A DNA stretch of 64,000 nucleotides from Norana najaformis (Eukaryota; Annelida; Clitellata; Crassiclitellata; Hormogastridae): assembly GCA_964023275.1 (NCBI GenBank), contig OZ029919.1:848001-912000 (forward strand), read 5' to 3'. A program made the translations under genes and the position numbers. Position 1 is the first letter of the stretch; every line of letters starts with the position of its first letter. A model generated the notes under the pieces. That model was not told the DNA's origin, did no database searches, and saw only the letters and a list, made by a program, of their open reading frames with translations. Of this stretch, positions 11,717 to 23,300 are shown in pieces.

Positions 11717-12559
11717 ATGTTTTCCGTGTGGAAAAGTCTAGCGATCCCTGTGTGGATGGGTGTCCCTTTGAGGGTCCTCTTCGTGGCCCTGCTGTTGATT
11801 GGGTCGGCGACCCCGTGTGGGCCCGGACGGGGCTCTCCCTCGGGGCGCCGGTCGAAGAAGATGACACCCCTCGTCTTTAAGCAGCATGTTCCGAATGTGT
11901 CGGAGAATACGCTTGGGGCGAGCGGTCTGGCCGAAGGAAGGATCACTCGCAATGACGCCAGGTTCAAAGACCTCGTCGTCAACTACAACCCAGACATCGT
12001 CTTCAAGGACGACGAAGGCACTGGCGCCGATAGATACATGACACAGGTAAGATACACCTGATACAGGTATGATATACATGACAGGTAAGATACACCTGAT
12101 ACAGGTATGATATACATGACAGGTAAGATACACCTGATACAGGTATGATATACATGACAGGTAAGATACACCTGATACAGGTATGATATACATGACACAG
12201 GTAAGATACACCTTACACAGGTATGATATACCTAATACAGGTAAATATATTATATGGGTGCGATGCAAGACAATGATAAGATGCATGACACTGGTAACAT
12301 ACCTAACTACAGTAGGTGACATACATGGGTAAGATACATGACACAGGTAAGAATCACTTTTGGATAGATGCTTAATACAGGTAAGATATACCTGCCCTTG
12401 TAATACACCTGATCTAGGTAAGATAAATGATTCAGGGAAGTAGGCATCTGAATTCTGTTGAAATCCAACCCAGCAACCATGGGAATTCGTCAAATTATAT
12501 TTTGAGACAGTTTCCAAAACGATCGAGTACTAACCCGGTAACATTAGAAGCTCGCAGGA

Positions 12560-12598
<39 letters not shown>

Positions 12599-15500
12599 TC
12601 TTGATTTCTTAAGTGCCACTATACAGCGATTAAGCATAAGTAGGTGGCGCAGAGCAATTGCTAGTGAAGAACTTGCGCAATGTTCCTACATAGTAACCGT
12701 CTCATGAGGGAAGGATCGAACCTGCAAACTCAGTGTTATAAGGCCAGCGTCCTAACCAATCAGCTACTGTGCCCCATAAAGGAATATTCTTAAAGCACCC
12801 TAAAAACTAGCTCACTGTAGAAGCTGTCGCTTTAGAATTACAATTCGAATTTGAATCACAATCGTAAGCGTAAACGTAAACTCGAGATTTCTACAGCGCC
12901 CAACGAAACCTCATTCGTGGGAATCAGCTTACTCACAGGCGCTCAGTCAAAACAAAATTGATAGGCAAGAATTGTTCGGTTCCAGTTCAGGATCCTAGAG
13001 TCAGGCAGGCAGGCAATCAGACGGCTACGGTAGGTGGAGTTTGGAATTGGATCTGCAGGATAGATAAAGGGAAGAAGGAGTGAAATATTATCGCTGGCCA
13101 CAGCATAACGATTTCACATCGATCGTGTGCTATTTGAGATCGTGGCGCTATAGAAGTTTCTAGATTACATTAACATGTCCAAACACCATGAGCCGTGTTT
13201 CGCCAGTTAGGGCGGCGGTCAGCAAGAAAATCATGAATAACCTACTAGAAAATCATAATAGAACACTTAATATATTAATACTTGGACCATATATCCGACA
13301 TGAACAATCTGACTGATTACTGAAGATGGCCCAATGAACAATTTGAGTCGGCAAGTCAAAAGGTCAGATGTTAATCTCTAGAACAATTCGTTTTCAGACA
13401 ACTCAGAGATAGAGGTGTCACTCAGCTTCAGTATCGTTTTTTGTTTACTTTGTATCTTGTCGGATGGTTTGGTTTTAAATGCGGCGGAAAAACCGTCCGA
13501 TGGAAATGATAAGTTTTTGTGGATTAGTCATCGCGAGGACAGAAACGCTTTGTTGTGAAGAAGATAAACGTCTGACTAATTCATTCGGAATTACGTCGAC
13601 GTGGGACGATGGTTAATTCTCTCCGTTTGAGTTCATTGATAAAATTAGGAACATACATTTTGAATTTAAAATAACTAATTTATGTCCTATTAATGGAAGA
13701 ATTAGAACGTAATCGGAAAAACTGATATGGAAGGAAAATTCCAGCTGAAATAACGAGTTTATACTATTGAAAACTTGAAAGTTAAAATAAGAAATTGGCG
13801 TTAATTCAACTGAACAAAAGATGCAAATGGATAATGAATTTAAAATAACAAATTCGTATCTTATAAATGTTATTTATAAATTTTTAAAAATGACATGAAT
13901 AGAAAAAAATGAAATTAAAATGACAAAAGAGATATTCTGAATTTCAAATAACAAATTGATATTAATAGAAATTTGGAACTTAAAATAGCAAACTGGTGTA
14001 ACTAAAAACATTAGTTTTAAATTAATCCACATTTATTTATGAACTGAAAACTGGACTTGGCTCCTTAGAAACATTTTCACGTTGCTCTCCTCATCTGATC
14101 CGGTCCTTGTGACTCGAGTAGTCAATTAAAACAGATAATTAATTAATCTCCTCTGCAATATATTTACTTAAAACTGAAGTGCGGGTAATAAAACTCTTAC
14201 CCAGGTACATGAATGACTGTTATAAATCCTTGAATGACGGCAATTTGTATTGCTTAGTGTGAACCTACTTCATGTATCCATGTATGTATGATGTATGTAT
14301 ATGCAAGTATGCATGTATATATGATGCATGTGTATGTAAGTATGCATGTATATATGTATGTATGCATGTATGTATCTAAAGATTTTCGTAGCGTCTTTCT
14401 TGAATGGCGCTACCCAAATTATGAAGTTTTACTTTATAAGTTTCAAATTTCAATATTTACGTCCAGGTATGAGCGCAAACTGCTACCTGTGGTGATTGAT
14501 AGTTATGCTAAGATTTATTTAGACTGCCCTCCGCCATTTTACCAAGTCTCAGACAGATTATTATGGCAGCTTTGCGCGTTCGAACACGCAGTTATTTGCA
14601 ATTGAATGCCCTGGTCCCTCACGGTGGAACTAACTACCTGGGACCATGCGTTCGTTGCCTAAATTACAAGCAAATGCGGCTGTTGTTAAATATTCTTTGC
14701 GACTGTGTTCCTAACAGTTAGGTAAGTCTTGTTTGTGCTTTTTCATTTACTAAGGCGTTTACAGTTTAGTTGTGTTTGAGTATTTATTTAAATTTTGCCA
14801 GACTTTGATTTATGCTCTTTTAAGATGTATACGTCACATCGTTGTGGTAATAGCCATCTCATTGGTACCGTCATGGCTTATTGCAGAGATATTTCGTCTC
14901 AGGCTATCATGGTCCGCACACGGAGACCTTAAGTGGCGAGGCTCCCATTCAAACGGGCAGCGATGGTGAAGGATCTCACCCGATTAATTCAATGAAAAAT
15001 GACCAGGGTCAATGGGGCCTCTTGCGGTTGCTATGGGAAAACGTGTACATTCACATTTACTGTGTTAATAGGCGGCGCTAATAAAGTAGTAGTACCAGCA
15101 GTAGTAGCAGTAGTAGGCCTGGTAGTAACAGTAGTAGTAGTAATAATAATAATAGTAGTAGTAGCAGCAGCAGCAGTAGCAGTATATGCAGAAGTAGTAG
15201 TACCATCAGTAGTAGCAGTAACAGTAGTAGTAGTAGTAATAATAATAATAATAATAATAGCAGCAGCAGTAGCAGTATATGCAGAAGTAGTAGTACCATC
15301 AGTAGTAGCAGTAATGGTGGTAGTAGTAGTAGTAGCATTTACCTTATGTAGAAATGATCCCTTGCTCAGAAATGAACAAATATTTCTAATATTGTCTGTT
15401 GCTACATTACTGCAGTGGTTTATGCCTTGTAAATACTGAGGTGTCGATGGTTTTTAGCGCTCTAAGGATAAGCTGAACGCCCTGGCCGTCCTGGTGATGA

Positions 15501-16924
15501 ACCGGTGGCCTGGGGTGAGGCTCCGGGTGACGGAGGGCTGGGACACGGACGGCCACCACCCCATCGACTCCCTCCACTACGAGGGCAGGGCCGTTGATGT
15601 CACGACGAGCGACCGAGACAGAGCCAAGTACGGAATGCTCGCCCGACTGGCCGTCGAGGCCGGGTTCGACTGGGTCTACTTCGAGTCGAGGGGACACATT
15701 CACTGCTCCGTCAAGTCTGGTGGGACATGCACTGGCTCTCATGCCCATGAACTTCGTGGCACCTTATCCCACTTTATCTTACTTTACCTGCACTTACTTT
15801 ATCTTACTTTACTTTTATCTGCTACTTTGCGTTATCTAAACTCTTCTTACCTTGCTTTTTAGTGCCTAATTATTGTTTACATGAATTATTATTTATCCTT
15901 ATGGATAAAAGTATGCATGTTGTAACTTCTTATTGATCTCTCCGCCTTTGATTCCAACAGCTGCTACTGGCCCCTTCCTCCTCCTTAAATTAAACTCTTC
16001 TGTTCGTGTGTATAAGCAATTTTTATGCATATACGTTCGTATGTACGTATGTATGTATGTATGTATGTATGTACGTATGTATGTACTGTACATTTACAGG
16101 TATATGCAAGTATATAATATATGACAATTATACAGCGCCTTTTAGAATCTATCAGAGGCGCAAAAGCCTATAAGAATGCGTATGATCTAGATGGCTCTAC
16201 ATAAATTTTCTAAGTTGATTTTTAGATGACTCGATATGAATTTTGAATTACGCTACATGTTTCTATTGCAGACTCTTCAATTGCTGTTAAGACTGGCGGC
16301 TGTTTCCCTGGATCTTCGACGGTCCTCCTGGAAGACGGGAGACTCACATCCATGTCCAACCTATCCACGGGTGACCGAGTCCTCGCTGTCGACCGCTACG
16401 GGGCGCCACTTTACACTGACGTCATCGGGTTCCTGCACCGTGACGTCGACAAACTGATGACGTTTCTGACGCTGTGGACCAACGATGACCAGAGACTGAC
16501 CATTACGAGTGACCACTTGGTCTACTCGGCTCACGAGGCCGATCGGACATTGTCCAGCAGTGACCCGATTTTCGCCGGACAGGTCCAGCTGGGGGAGTAT
16601 CTCTTCAAGCGGGAAGGGCCGAGGGAGGCGGACGGAAGAGCGGTCCGGGTAATACGCCTGTCGTATGACGTCATGCGCGGAGTTTATGCTCCCCTGACAA
16701 CCGAGGGAACAATCGTAGTTGACGCAACGGTGACGTCGTGCTATGCGTCACTCAGCAGCCAGCGGCTGGCTCACGTTGCCATGGCACCGCTTCGACTGGC
16801 CCACTACGTCATCGGATCACGTGATGAGATATCGACGCCACCTGGCGGGGTTCACTGGTATGCGAAATATCTTTTGCACTACGCGAAGGCCGTTCTACCG
16901 GACGAGATTTGGTACGAGAACTGA
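11717..16924 (+). CDS. hh: Hedgehog morphogen
   Basis: Three exons: 11717-12046, 15458-15719 and 16272-16924, giving 414 residues, with the family's typical two introns. Residues 1-33 are a signal peptide; a nearer start at Met14 is possible. Mature Cys34 opens CGPGRG, the palmitoylated N-terminus. The signalling domain keeps [58 protein letters not shown] and HIHCSVK. Gly207-Cys208 (GGCFPG) is the autocleavage and cholesterol-attachment site. The Hint domain keeps TSDH (Thr276, His279) and a C-terminal VTSCYA, so self-processing looks intact. Secreted Hedgehog binds Patched. Intron 1 (3.4 kb) starts inside a minisatellite and carries SINEs and a trinucleotide array. There is no sign of pseudogenisation. 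Confidence 0.97.
12033..12425 (+). repeat. minisatellite of repeated splice donors at hedgehog exon 1/intron 1
   Basis: Units of about 38-40 bp, each made of two 19-20 bp halves: ACAGGTAAGATACACCTGAT and ACAGGTATGATATACATGAC. The first unit includes the last coding bases of exon 1 (ATACATGACACAG) and the real donor at 12047. CAG|GTAAG recurs near 12082, 12120, 12158, 12198, 12344 and 12380. Copies are nearly identical to about 12240, then degrade. Confidence 0.95.
12559..12780 (-). mobile_element. tRNA-derived SINE, family D, copy with TAA tail
   Basis: Read on the minus strand from 12780: GGGGCACAGTAGCTGATTGG with TTAGGACGCTGG (box A-like), then GCAGGTTCGATCC (box B), a body ending CACTTAAGAAATCAAGAAA, and a run of about 14 TAA units as the tail (12559-12598 on plus). 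It matches the element at 60370-60640. Confidence 0.85.
12836..13085 (+). mobile_element. SINE family A, copy in hedgehog intron 1
   Basis: ATTCGAATTTGAATCACAAT head, ACTCGAGATTTCTACAGCGC, AGCTTACTCACAGGCGCTCA, GGTTCCAGTTCAGGATCC, CAGGCAGGCAGGCAATCAGA and a GGAATTGGAT segment in family order. Confidence 0.8.
13660..14010. repeat. degenerate AT-rich repeats in hedgehog intron 1
   Basis: Six or so diverged copies of GAATTTAAAATAACAAATT-like sequence, followed by a GTATTAAT-like segment, at about 13663, 13775, 13838, 13911, 13942 and 13976. Spacing is irregular (about 30-115 bp), unlike a fresh tandem array. Confidence 0.55.
14870..15075 (+). mobile_element. SINE family B, copy in hedgehog intron 1
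   Basis: TTCAAACGGGCAGCGATGG, TGAAGGATCTCACCCGATTA, AATGACCAGGGTCAATGGGG and GGAAAACGTGTACATTCACA in family order, followed at once by a trinucleotide array. Confidence 0.8.
15078..15340. repeat. AGT/AAT/AGC trinucleotide array
   Basis: Trinucleotide array with a higher-order repeat: a segment containing GCAGTATATGCAGAAGTAGT and ACCATCAGTAGTAGCAG occurs twice (from about 15178 and about 15270). It ends about 120 bp before hedgehog exon 2. Confidence 0.9.
16035..16095. repeat. GTATGTA array in hedgehog intron 2
   Basis: Short CGTATGTATGTA array between hedgehog exons 2 and 3. Confidence 0.85.
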
Positions 16925-17304
16925 CTAAACGTTGATCGTGAACGAAAATCTCTTTGGTCGATCGTTTTTAAACGCCTTTTTATTTCTGAAATAATATTTT
17001 TATAAAAGAAATTTATTCGTGGAATAGTTGCTCAGCGCAAACTTCTGCGGGAGCTCAAAGTGTTGGAGTGTTTTTGACTGGATTCTCTTGCTGCAACATT
17101 TTGCCTTTCAACGCATCCCTTCTGCATGCATTTAGACGCTTTTGTATCGCTATTTCAAATCCGTAAACAATCGCTGAAAATGTGCCTTTTACCTTAACGT
17201 TTGTTATTTTGTTATTGTTACTTGTTTATCTGTCTGTTCGTTTGGAGACCTGTTGGTGGTTCTAAGGCGTGGGGAAAAGCTTCATAGGCTGGAAATTCCA
17301 TTGT

Positions 17305-17400
17305 TTTCAATATAAATGTACACGGTTTTCTATGGCGACCGTATGGCCTCAACCCTTTGCCCAGTTTGCAATGGATTGGTCGGTTTTACAGCATGTTTAC
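17305..17400 (-). mobile_element. SINE family B fragment, inverted
   Basis: TGTACACGGTTTTCTATGGC, then GACCGTATGGCCTCAACCC, matches the reverse complement of the family B 3' end. The rest of 16925-17660 shows nothing I recognise apart from AT-rich sequence after hedgehog. Confidence 0.55.
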
Positions 17401-17669
17401 AAAAGGGTACTGCATTGGTGGCCCGTGATAAGTTGCATTGAAGGGCCCGTACAGAAAATGCTCTATTATTTTGAATTATGAAATTAATAAATTCTATTTT
17501 AGACGAAAATACTGGAGTTTTATACTTTTCTAGAGTTGCATTTGACTGTTGGTTGTTGTTTTGTTGTGGCATTAGTTAGTTTTTTGCTCAAGTTTGGATT
17601 GCGAACATTCGGCAGGACATACGATTAGCAGATCCAAGTGAATAAAATCGGCTTTTGTAAGATAAAACT

Positions 17670-17900
17670 GTTGAATCGTAATTGTATTCTAGAGATTTCT
17701 ATAGCGCCCAAAGAAATCTAAATCGCGGGAACCAGCTTAATGAAAACAGGCGCTTAATGAAAACAGAATCGACCGGCAGGTGGAGTCGGATTCGGCTCTA
17801 GATCAGGGTCAAAAGGTCAGGCAGGGCAGACAATCAGACAGTCTAGGTTAAGGTCACAGGGTCAGACAGTCTAGGTTAAGGTCAAGAGCAGACAGACGGT
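17670..17900 (+). mobile_element. SINE family A, copy
   Basis: GAATCGTAATTGTATTCTAG, AGATTTCTATAGCGCCCAAA, GGGAACCAGCTTAAT, then the GGCTCTAGATCAGGGTCAAA and CAGACAATCAGACAG blocks. The CAGACAGTCTAGGTTAAGGTC segment is tandemly repeated near 17837-17885. Confidence 0.75.
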
Positions 17901-18241
17901 GTATAGTGCTACAGTTGGGGCGTCGAGAGAGGTAAGGAAAAGAGGAGTTTTAAAACTGAAATGAATAAACTTGAGCAACCCCATCTTGTTACAAATTTTT
18001 CTAGTTAAGAAACGCAGACATTGATATGTACCGATAAGGCTAGTTGCTTGACCCAAGGACAATGTTGGTCATCATACAACATCGCTACAAACTGCCCTAT
18101 TTTAAAAACTCTACCACGACAGTTTCAAGATACTTTCACGCAACAGGATTCTAGATTTGTCAGTGCAAGTCTAAGATGAGAAGAATAGTAGGACCCCTCG
18201 TCAAAGCTGGGTCTTTCCAGAAGGTTCTGTCGGACTTCTTC

Positions 18242-19270
18242 TTACAGATCTTCGGTGCTGAGAAACTGCTCCTGCGTCATTTCGTATTTCCGGTCGATGT
18301 TGTTGAGTCCGCAGTCGACGATCATGACCTTCAGTTGGGGAATTGCGGTATCTGGCTTCACCGGAACATTTCCGATCTTTTCCACCACATCCTATCGATT
18401 CAAACCATCAGATCTTCGGCTCGACTCATTTATTCAATTACATTTATTTGTCAAATAGCGGAAAAGCGCCGGCGATTAAATTTAATGGTTATTCATTCGT
18501 TCATTCATCGATTCATTCATCCATTATCCATTCACTCGTCCATCCATCTATCCATCATCCATCCATTTATTTATTCATCCATTCATCTTCCATCCAATAT
18601 TTTTCGTTGAGTCATCCATTCGTCATTCTACCCATATCCATCCAATCATCCATCCACCCATCCATCTATCTTTTCGTTCATCTATCCATCATCCATCCAT
18701 CCACTTATTTATCCATCTAATCATCCATCCATCTACCCATCCATCTATTCATCCATTTATCCATCATCTATCCATCCATTCATTGAGGCCCTTTTGAAAG
18801 TATCAACGCAGATGTGCTTACAAATCCCTGGATGACTTTCCCGAAGGCGACGTGCTTCCCGTCTAGCCACCTGGCTTTGCTGATCAGAATGAAGAACTGT
18901 GAGGCGTTCGTGTCTGGACCATAGTTAGCCATCGACACGATTCCCGGAGTCTTGTGGCTCAGGATGAACTCCTCATCGTTGAACTTCGCTCCATATATGC
19001 TCGTTCCTACAACAACGAACACAATACGACTACAGCGGCAGCAACAGCAGCAGTTGATGTCGTATTAAGCAGTAGTAGTAGTAGTTGTTGTTGTTTTAGG
19101 CAGTAGTAGTAGTAGTTGTTGTTGTTTTAGGCAGTAGTAGTAGTTGTTTTAGGCAGTAGTAGTAGTAGTTGTTGTTTTAGGCAGTAGTAGTAGTAGTTGT
19201 TGTTTTAGGCAGTAGTAGTAGTAGTTGTTGTTTTAGGCAGTAGTAGTAGTAGTTGTTGTTTTAGGCAGTA

Positions 19271-19302
<32 letters not shown>

Positions 19303-19799
19303 ATCAACAGCAGTGGTACTAACAGAAAGCCTTTGTTCCTGTGGGTAAGACGAGAAATTTTGAATTGTTTACCTGATGTTCCATCTCCTTTGATGATGTC
19401 TCCCATCTGGATGAGAAAGTCTGGGACGATCCTGTGAATCGGAGTTTTCTTGTAGGACAGCGTCTCGTACATATTCATACCTGGAATCTTCCAACAGAAA
19501 GCCATCGTTAGGTGAAGTCAATTTAAAGTGATATAGTCCCCGACAGCCACTTTCATTCGGCCCATTGATGGCCCGCATTGTGCCACCGTGGCCATAATAT
19601 GGGCCCAACGATCGTGCCTACGTAGGCTTACGGTAATATACACGCTGTAAGTGGGTGTTAGTCGACGTTATGTAATGTGAAATAGTAATTAAAAATAATA
19701 ATTAGTAACTTCTATAGCGCCTGGGTCTAACGCACAAGGCCTCGATAGATGGCGCTCCAAAACCAAGTTGTAGTCAGGTAAATACAAGAAAATCAATCA

Positions 19800-19840
<41 letters not shown>

Positions 19841-20683
19841 CAGCCTAAGGTGGATGAATATGGGGACAGAGTAACGCAAAGTAGGCCTAAAGTGAGGCGC
19901 GTAGTGTATAATCTCGACTACGATAGCCTAAACGAGTATCGGATACTGTCTACTACAGTACCGTAAGTAGCGTATAATGTGGATTCAGTACTTAGAGTAT
20001 CGCATACTGGCCTACGATTCCTCACTCAGTCGATACAAGAAAAGGAATGAGTATATCAGACAGAAATTGGGAGTGGCAAGGTACGAGAAGCCAGGTTGAG
20101 ATGGTATGGTCATGTGATGAGGAGAGAGGAGGTGAACTGCATGAAAAGAATTATGACAGCAGAGGTTTACCGACGCCGCAGTCGGGGAAGACAAAAGAAA
20201 AGATGGGGAGACATGATTCAGCAAGACCTAAAGCTCCTCAGATTGAAGAAAGAAGATACTGGAGATAGAAAGAAATGGAAAAGATGGATTCGTGTGGCTG
20301 ACCCCTCTCCTAGGAGGGACCAATTTCAGCCAGAAGGAAGAATGTACTTAAAATGTAGACCAGATCAATAAAAGTTGGACTAAGTATCTAGAGTATTGCA
20401 TACTGCCAACTACAGTGAATATCGCGTAGTGTGGGGTGACTATTCTTACCGATACTTTTTGCCGTCTGTATCCTCTGACGAGAGAGATGAAGTTGAGGAC
20501 GGTCAGTGGGGCGATGTCACCGAAGACACCGACCGTGAATCGACCTTTATAGTCGTGACCTTTGCCCTCGAAGTCCTTGACCTCGACCTCGAACCACGCC
20601 TCCTCTGTAACCGTCAGAGTGGGCTGCGATGGGACGCACGATACAAACGATATCGCCGCAATGACTACGAGGACGCGCAGCAT
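18242..20683 (-). CDS. secreted cyclophilin-type peptidyl-prolyl isomerase, paralogue 1
   Basis: Four exons on minus: 20683-20456 (or to 20450), 19487-19373 (or from 19463), 19006-18822 and 18391-18242; about 225 residues. The signal peptide is [20 protein letters not shown]. The cyclophilin fold keeps HRIVPDF (catalytic Arg and the following Phe), Q in [36 protein letters not shown] and [12 protein letters not shown], so the active site is nearly complete; the usual QGGDF is QMGDI. It resembles cyclophilin B but has a longer N-terminal [16 protein letters not shown] region and no KDEL-type end. It probably isomerises prolyl bonds in the secretory pathway or outside the cell. The exon 1/2 junction is ambiguous by a few codons. 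Paralogue 2 lies 3 kb upstream on the same strand. Confidence 0.88.
18480..18785. repeat. CATC/CATT array in cyclophilin 1 intron 3
   Basis: Long degenerate TCCATCCAT/TTCATTCAT array ending close to exon 3. Confidence 0.9.
19060..19275. repeat. about 28-bp minisatellite in cyclophilin 1 intron 2
   Basis: About eight copies of (GTA)n (GTT)n TTTAGGCA, the unit being GTAGTAGTAGTTGTTGTT followed by TTAGGCA. Units differ mainly in the number of GTA and GTT triplets. Confidence 0.9.
19690..19837. repeat. SINE end fragment and GA dinucleotide run
   Basis: AACTTCTATAGCGCC at about 19708 matches a recurrent SINE end; a GA run follows at 19803-19837. Confidence 0.6.
20025..20325 (+). mobile_element. 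non-LTR retrotransposon reverse transcriptase tail, frameshifted
   Basis: The plus strand encodes [14 protein letters not shown] and, after a frameshift, [32 protein letters not shown] and [14 protein letters not shown]. The RWYGHV ... GR-KRW-D-I--DL ... DR--W---I--ADP pattern is the well-known C-terminal tail of non-LTR (LINE) reverse transcriptases. It is a dead 3' fragment, antisense within intron 1 of cyclophilin 1; the polymerase core is absent. Confidence 0.85.
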
Positions 20684-20979
20684 CTCGGATGACTTAAGTC
20701 ACTGTCGATGGAAACTTCTGGAAACATCATCGACAATCAGCTAAACTGTTTTGGGTCGATGACTAAATCTCTTTCGTTGCTCCTTTTCTGCTTGTAATGC
20801 TCTTCTGGGGCGCTAATTAAATCTACTGTTACAAATACAGTTTCAATATTCAAGAGAATCGGTCACTAAATGATCATCTTAGTTTTGATGAAAAAGATAC
20901 TGTAGAAAGGGATCGTATTGAAGAGATAGATAGCGAAAGATAAGCTTTGGTAGAGAGAGGTAATCTACCTGTCATTATT

Positions 20980-21004
20980 ATTTTAAAATTATTATTATTA
21001 TTAT

Positions 21005-21064
<60 letters not shown>

Positions 21065-21100
21065 TAGTAGCAGTAGCAGTAGTAGCAGTGTAGTAATTTA
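20980..21100. repeat. TTA then GTA trinucleotide arrays
   Basis: TTATTATTA followed by about 20 GTA units. Confidence 0.9.
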
Positions 21101-21594
21101 GGAGACTACGATTACGATTAGTAGCATTACTATTATAAATTTATCACTATTACTACTATTAATATAGCTATATTACCATTTTACTACTGTTAATATCAAT
21201 AATATTATTATTAGGGCCTACTATTTTGCAATACTAGTATTAATATTAATATTAATAAACTAATATTACAGTTATGATGATCACTACACTACTACTAATC
21301 TAATTTTTGCTCCTGTTACTATCAAAATTACCTTTCTAATTATATAGCGCCCGTGAAAGTTCGATGAATTCGATGTGTGGATGACCTGTAGAAGTACCTT
21401 TCTCTCTCTCGGTGATCGGCGCAGAATCAACTGATCCAGGTGAGGCGCTGGCTGTCACTTTTAAAGCATCGATTCCGATGGCTGATGAGTTACACGTGTC
21501 TCGTCGCTTCAACGTGGCATCGCCGGCTGCTGATGCTGCTGATGCTGATGCTGTCAATCAGTGGATGCCATGCGAAAGGAGAAGGGAACCACTA

Positions 21595-21815
21595 TGAGAT
21601 GGAGGATGATATTGATGAGGATGACGATGAGGAAGAGCAGGAGGAGGAGAAAGCGGAGGAAAAGATGGAAGAGAAGGATAGGGACTGAGATGCTGCTGGT
21701 GCTAATGATGATGATGTTGTTGCTGATGATGATGATACTGATGATGATGATGATGACGAAGACGATGGGAGAAGGAGGAGGAGGAGGAGGAGGAGGAGGA
21801 GGAGGAGGAGGATGG
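21595..21815. repeat. GAT/GAG-rich array
   Basis: Purine-rich GATGAGGAT region, then ATGATG units and a GGA run at 21772-21812. Asp/Glu-rich frames here are artefacts. The rest of 20700-21590 holds AT-rich sequence and no recognised gene. Confidence 0.8.
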
Positions 21816-21959
21816 GTGGTGGTGTTCGTGATGGTGATCAGAGTATGATTAGCCCTTTTGAAAGTTTCTGAAAAGACGCTTAATTAATGTTCAAATCTAG
21901 ACTTATTAATACAATGACATCGATGCATACATAAATAGGCCTATAAATGTAATAATTAA

Positions 21960-22150
21960 TGCTCACATATATACATACATATTTGCATACATGGCCTACA
22001 TGCTTGGCTTACACACATACACACACATACATACGCAGTTACTGTCATAGATACATACATGCATCCATACATTCATATACACATATATACACACATATAT
22101 ACATACATAAATATGACATACATATATACACTTACATACATAGTTACTGT
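21960..22150. repeat. TACATA/CACATA array
   Basis: Degenerate TACA/CACA array. Confidence 0.85.
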
Positions 22151-22439
22151 CATACACGCTGCACCGCGTATAGATACACGTGTTCACACACATGGTGATG
22201 ATGTAGCGCCAGATTTGAGCAGGGTATTCGCTGGCAGCTGATTTCAATACACGTGGACCTGGAGAGATCAATAGATGAGTTTTGGGGGCGGTCTTTTTCA
22301 GCTGCGATTAGGAGCCTGCAGGCAGATCGATCGATCGAATGATCTGGCCTTCCAGTTAACCGCAATCAAATCTAATCAGTTGTAATCCAATCTATTCTCG
22401 GATCTGACATCAGCTGATTGAATCTCTGATAAGCTAATT

Positions 22440-22665
22440 TTATATCTTATATTCTATTAGGTTCTATTCTATTACGTTCTATTATATTCTGTTCTATTGT
22501 ATTCTGTTTGTTCTAGTATGTTCTGTTCTTTTTTGTTCTATTCTGTGTAGTTTTATTCTGTTATATTCGTTTCTGTTCTATTCTGTTCTATTATGTTTTG
22601 TTCTATTCTATTTTGATCTAGTCTGTTCTATTCTATTTTAATCTCTTCTATTCTAGTCTACGACT
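22440..22665. repeat. degenerate TTCTATTCTG 5/10-bp repeats
   Basis: About 20 imperfect copies of TTCTATTCTG/TTCTATTATG. Comparable pentamer-based arrays (GATTA, GGTCA) occur at 24105-24250 and 25340-25640, suggesting one slippage mode. Confidence 0.85.
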
Positions 22666-22994
22666 TGCAGGCATGCGGAGAAATGGAGTGATCATGCAGA
22701 GGGCAAAGTTTAAGCTATCCTAACCCCACCCCTCTTAACCAACCCTGGCGAATTCTTGGGCGCCAGTTTTTAAAAGCATAATTCATCAGTCGATGGCTTT
22801 CCAGGAGACCAACCGTGAATGTTATGAACAACAGATTCTCTTCGCAACAATCATCGTCTGCAGATGGTTTGCTGCAAAAATGGTAAGGTGAGATGATTTT
22901 GAGTTAGGTAAAAGGAGAAAGCGGTGCAAGCCGGTGGTAAAAGGCAGGGAGGAGTAGGAAAGGGGAAGACAGAGTAGGGTGAAGTCTATAGGAC

Positions 22995-23300
22995 ATGACA
23001 GTGATCGTAATCGTATTCCCGAGATTTCTACAGCGCTCAACGAAAGTCACGTCACGGGGACCAGCTTATTCACAGGCGCTCGGTCAAAACAAAATCGATA
23101 GGCAAAAAGGTTTGGTTCCAGGTCAAGATCCAAAAATCAGGCAAGGAGACAGCGTGGCAGCTACGATGGGTGTTGTTTGGGATTGGAGAAGAAAGAGAGA
23201 TAAGAGGAAGAAGTGGAGTCAGGATAGGATCTGTGAAAGAGGAATGTCAGTGTCGGGTAAGAAATATTTAGGAAGGAAAGGGCACAGGAAGATAGGGTAT
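22995..23300 (+). mobile_element. SINE family A, copy
   Basis: GTGATCGTAATCGTATTCCC, GAGATTTCTACAGCGCTCAA, AGCTTATTCACAGGCGCTCG and GGTTTGGTTCCAGGTCAAGA in family order, with a purine-rich 3' part (GGATTGGAGAAGAAAGAGAG). Confidence 0.8.

Noticed and set aside
12047-12240. CRISPR-like array of regular repeats
   Set aside because: Repeats are adjacent without unique spacers, in an animal intron; it is a minisatellite.
11738-12517. Minus-strand frame of 259 codons over hedgehog exon 1
   Set aside because: Half is antisense of the true exon, half is the donor minisatellite (repeating [16 protein letters not shown] words).
15719-15862. Continuation of the hedgehog exon 2 frame past 15719
   Set aside because: Homology stops at HCSVKS, a good donor follows and exon 3 resumes the family sequence; the continuation is intronic TTAC repeats.
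18176-18610. Plus-strand frame of 144 codons
   Set aside because: Antisense of cyclophilin 1 exon 4 running into a CATT array.
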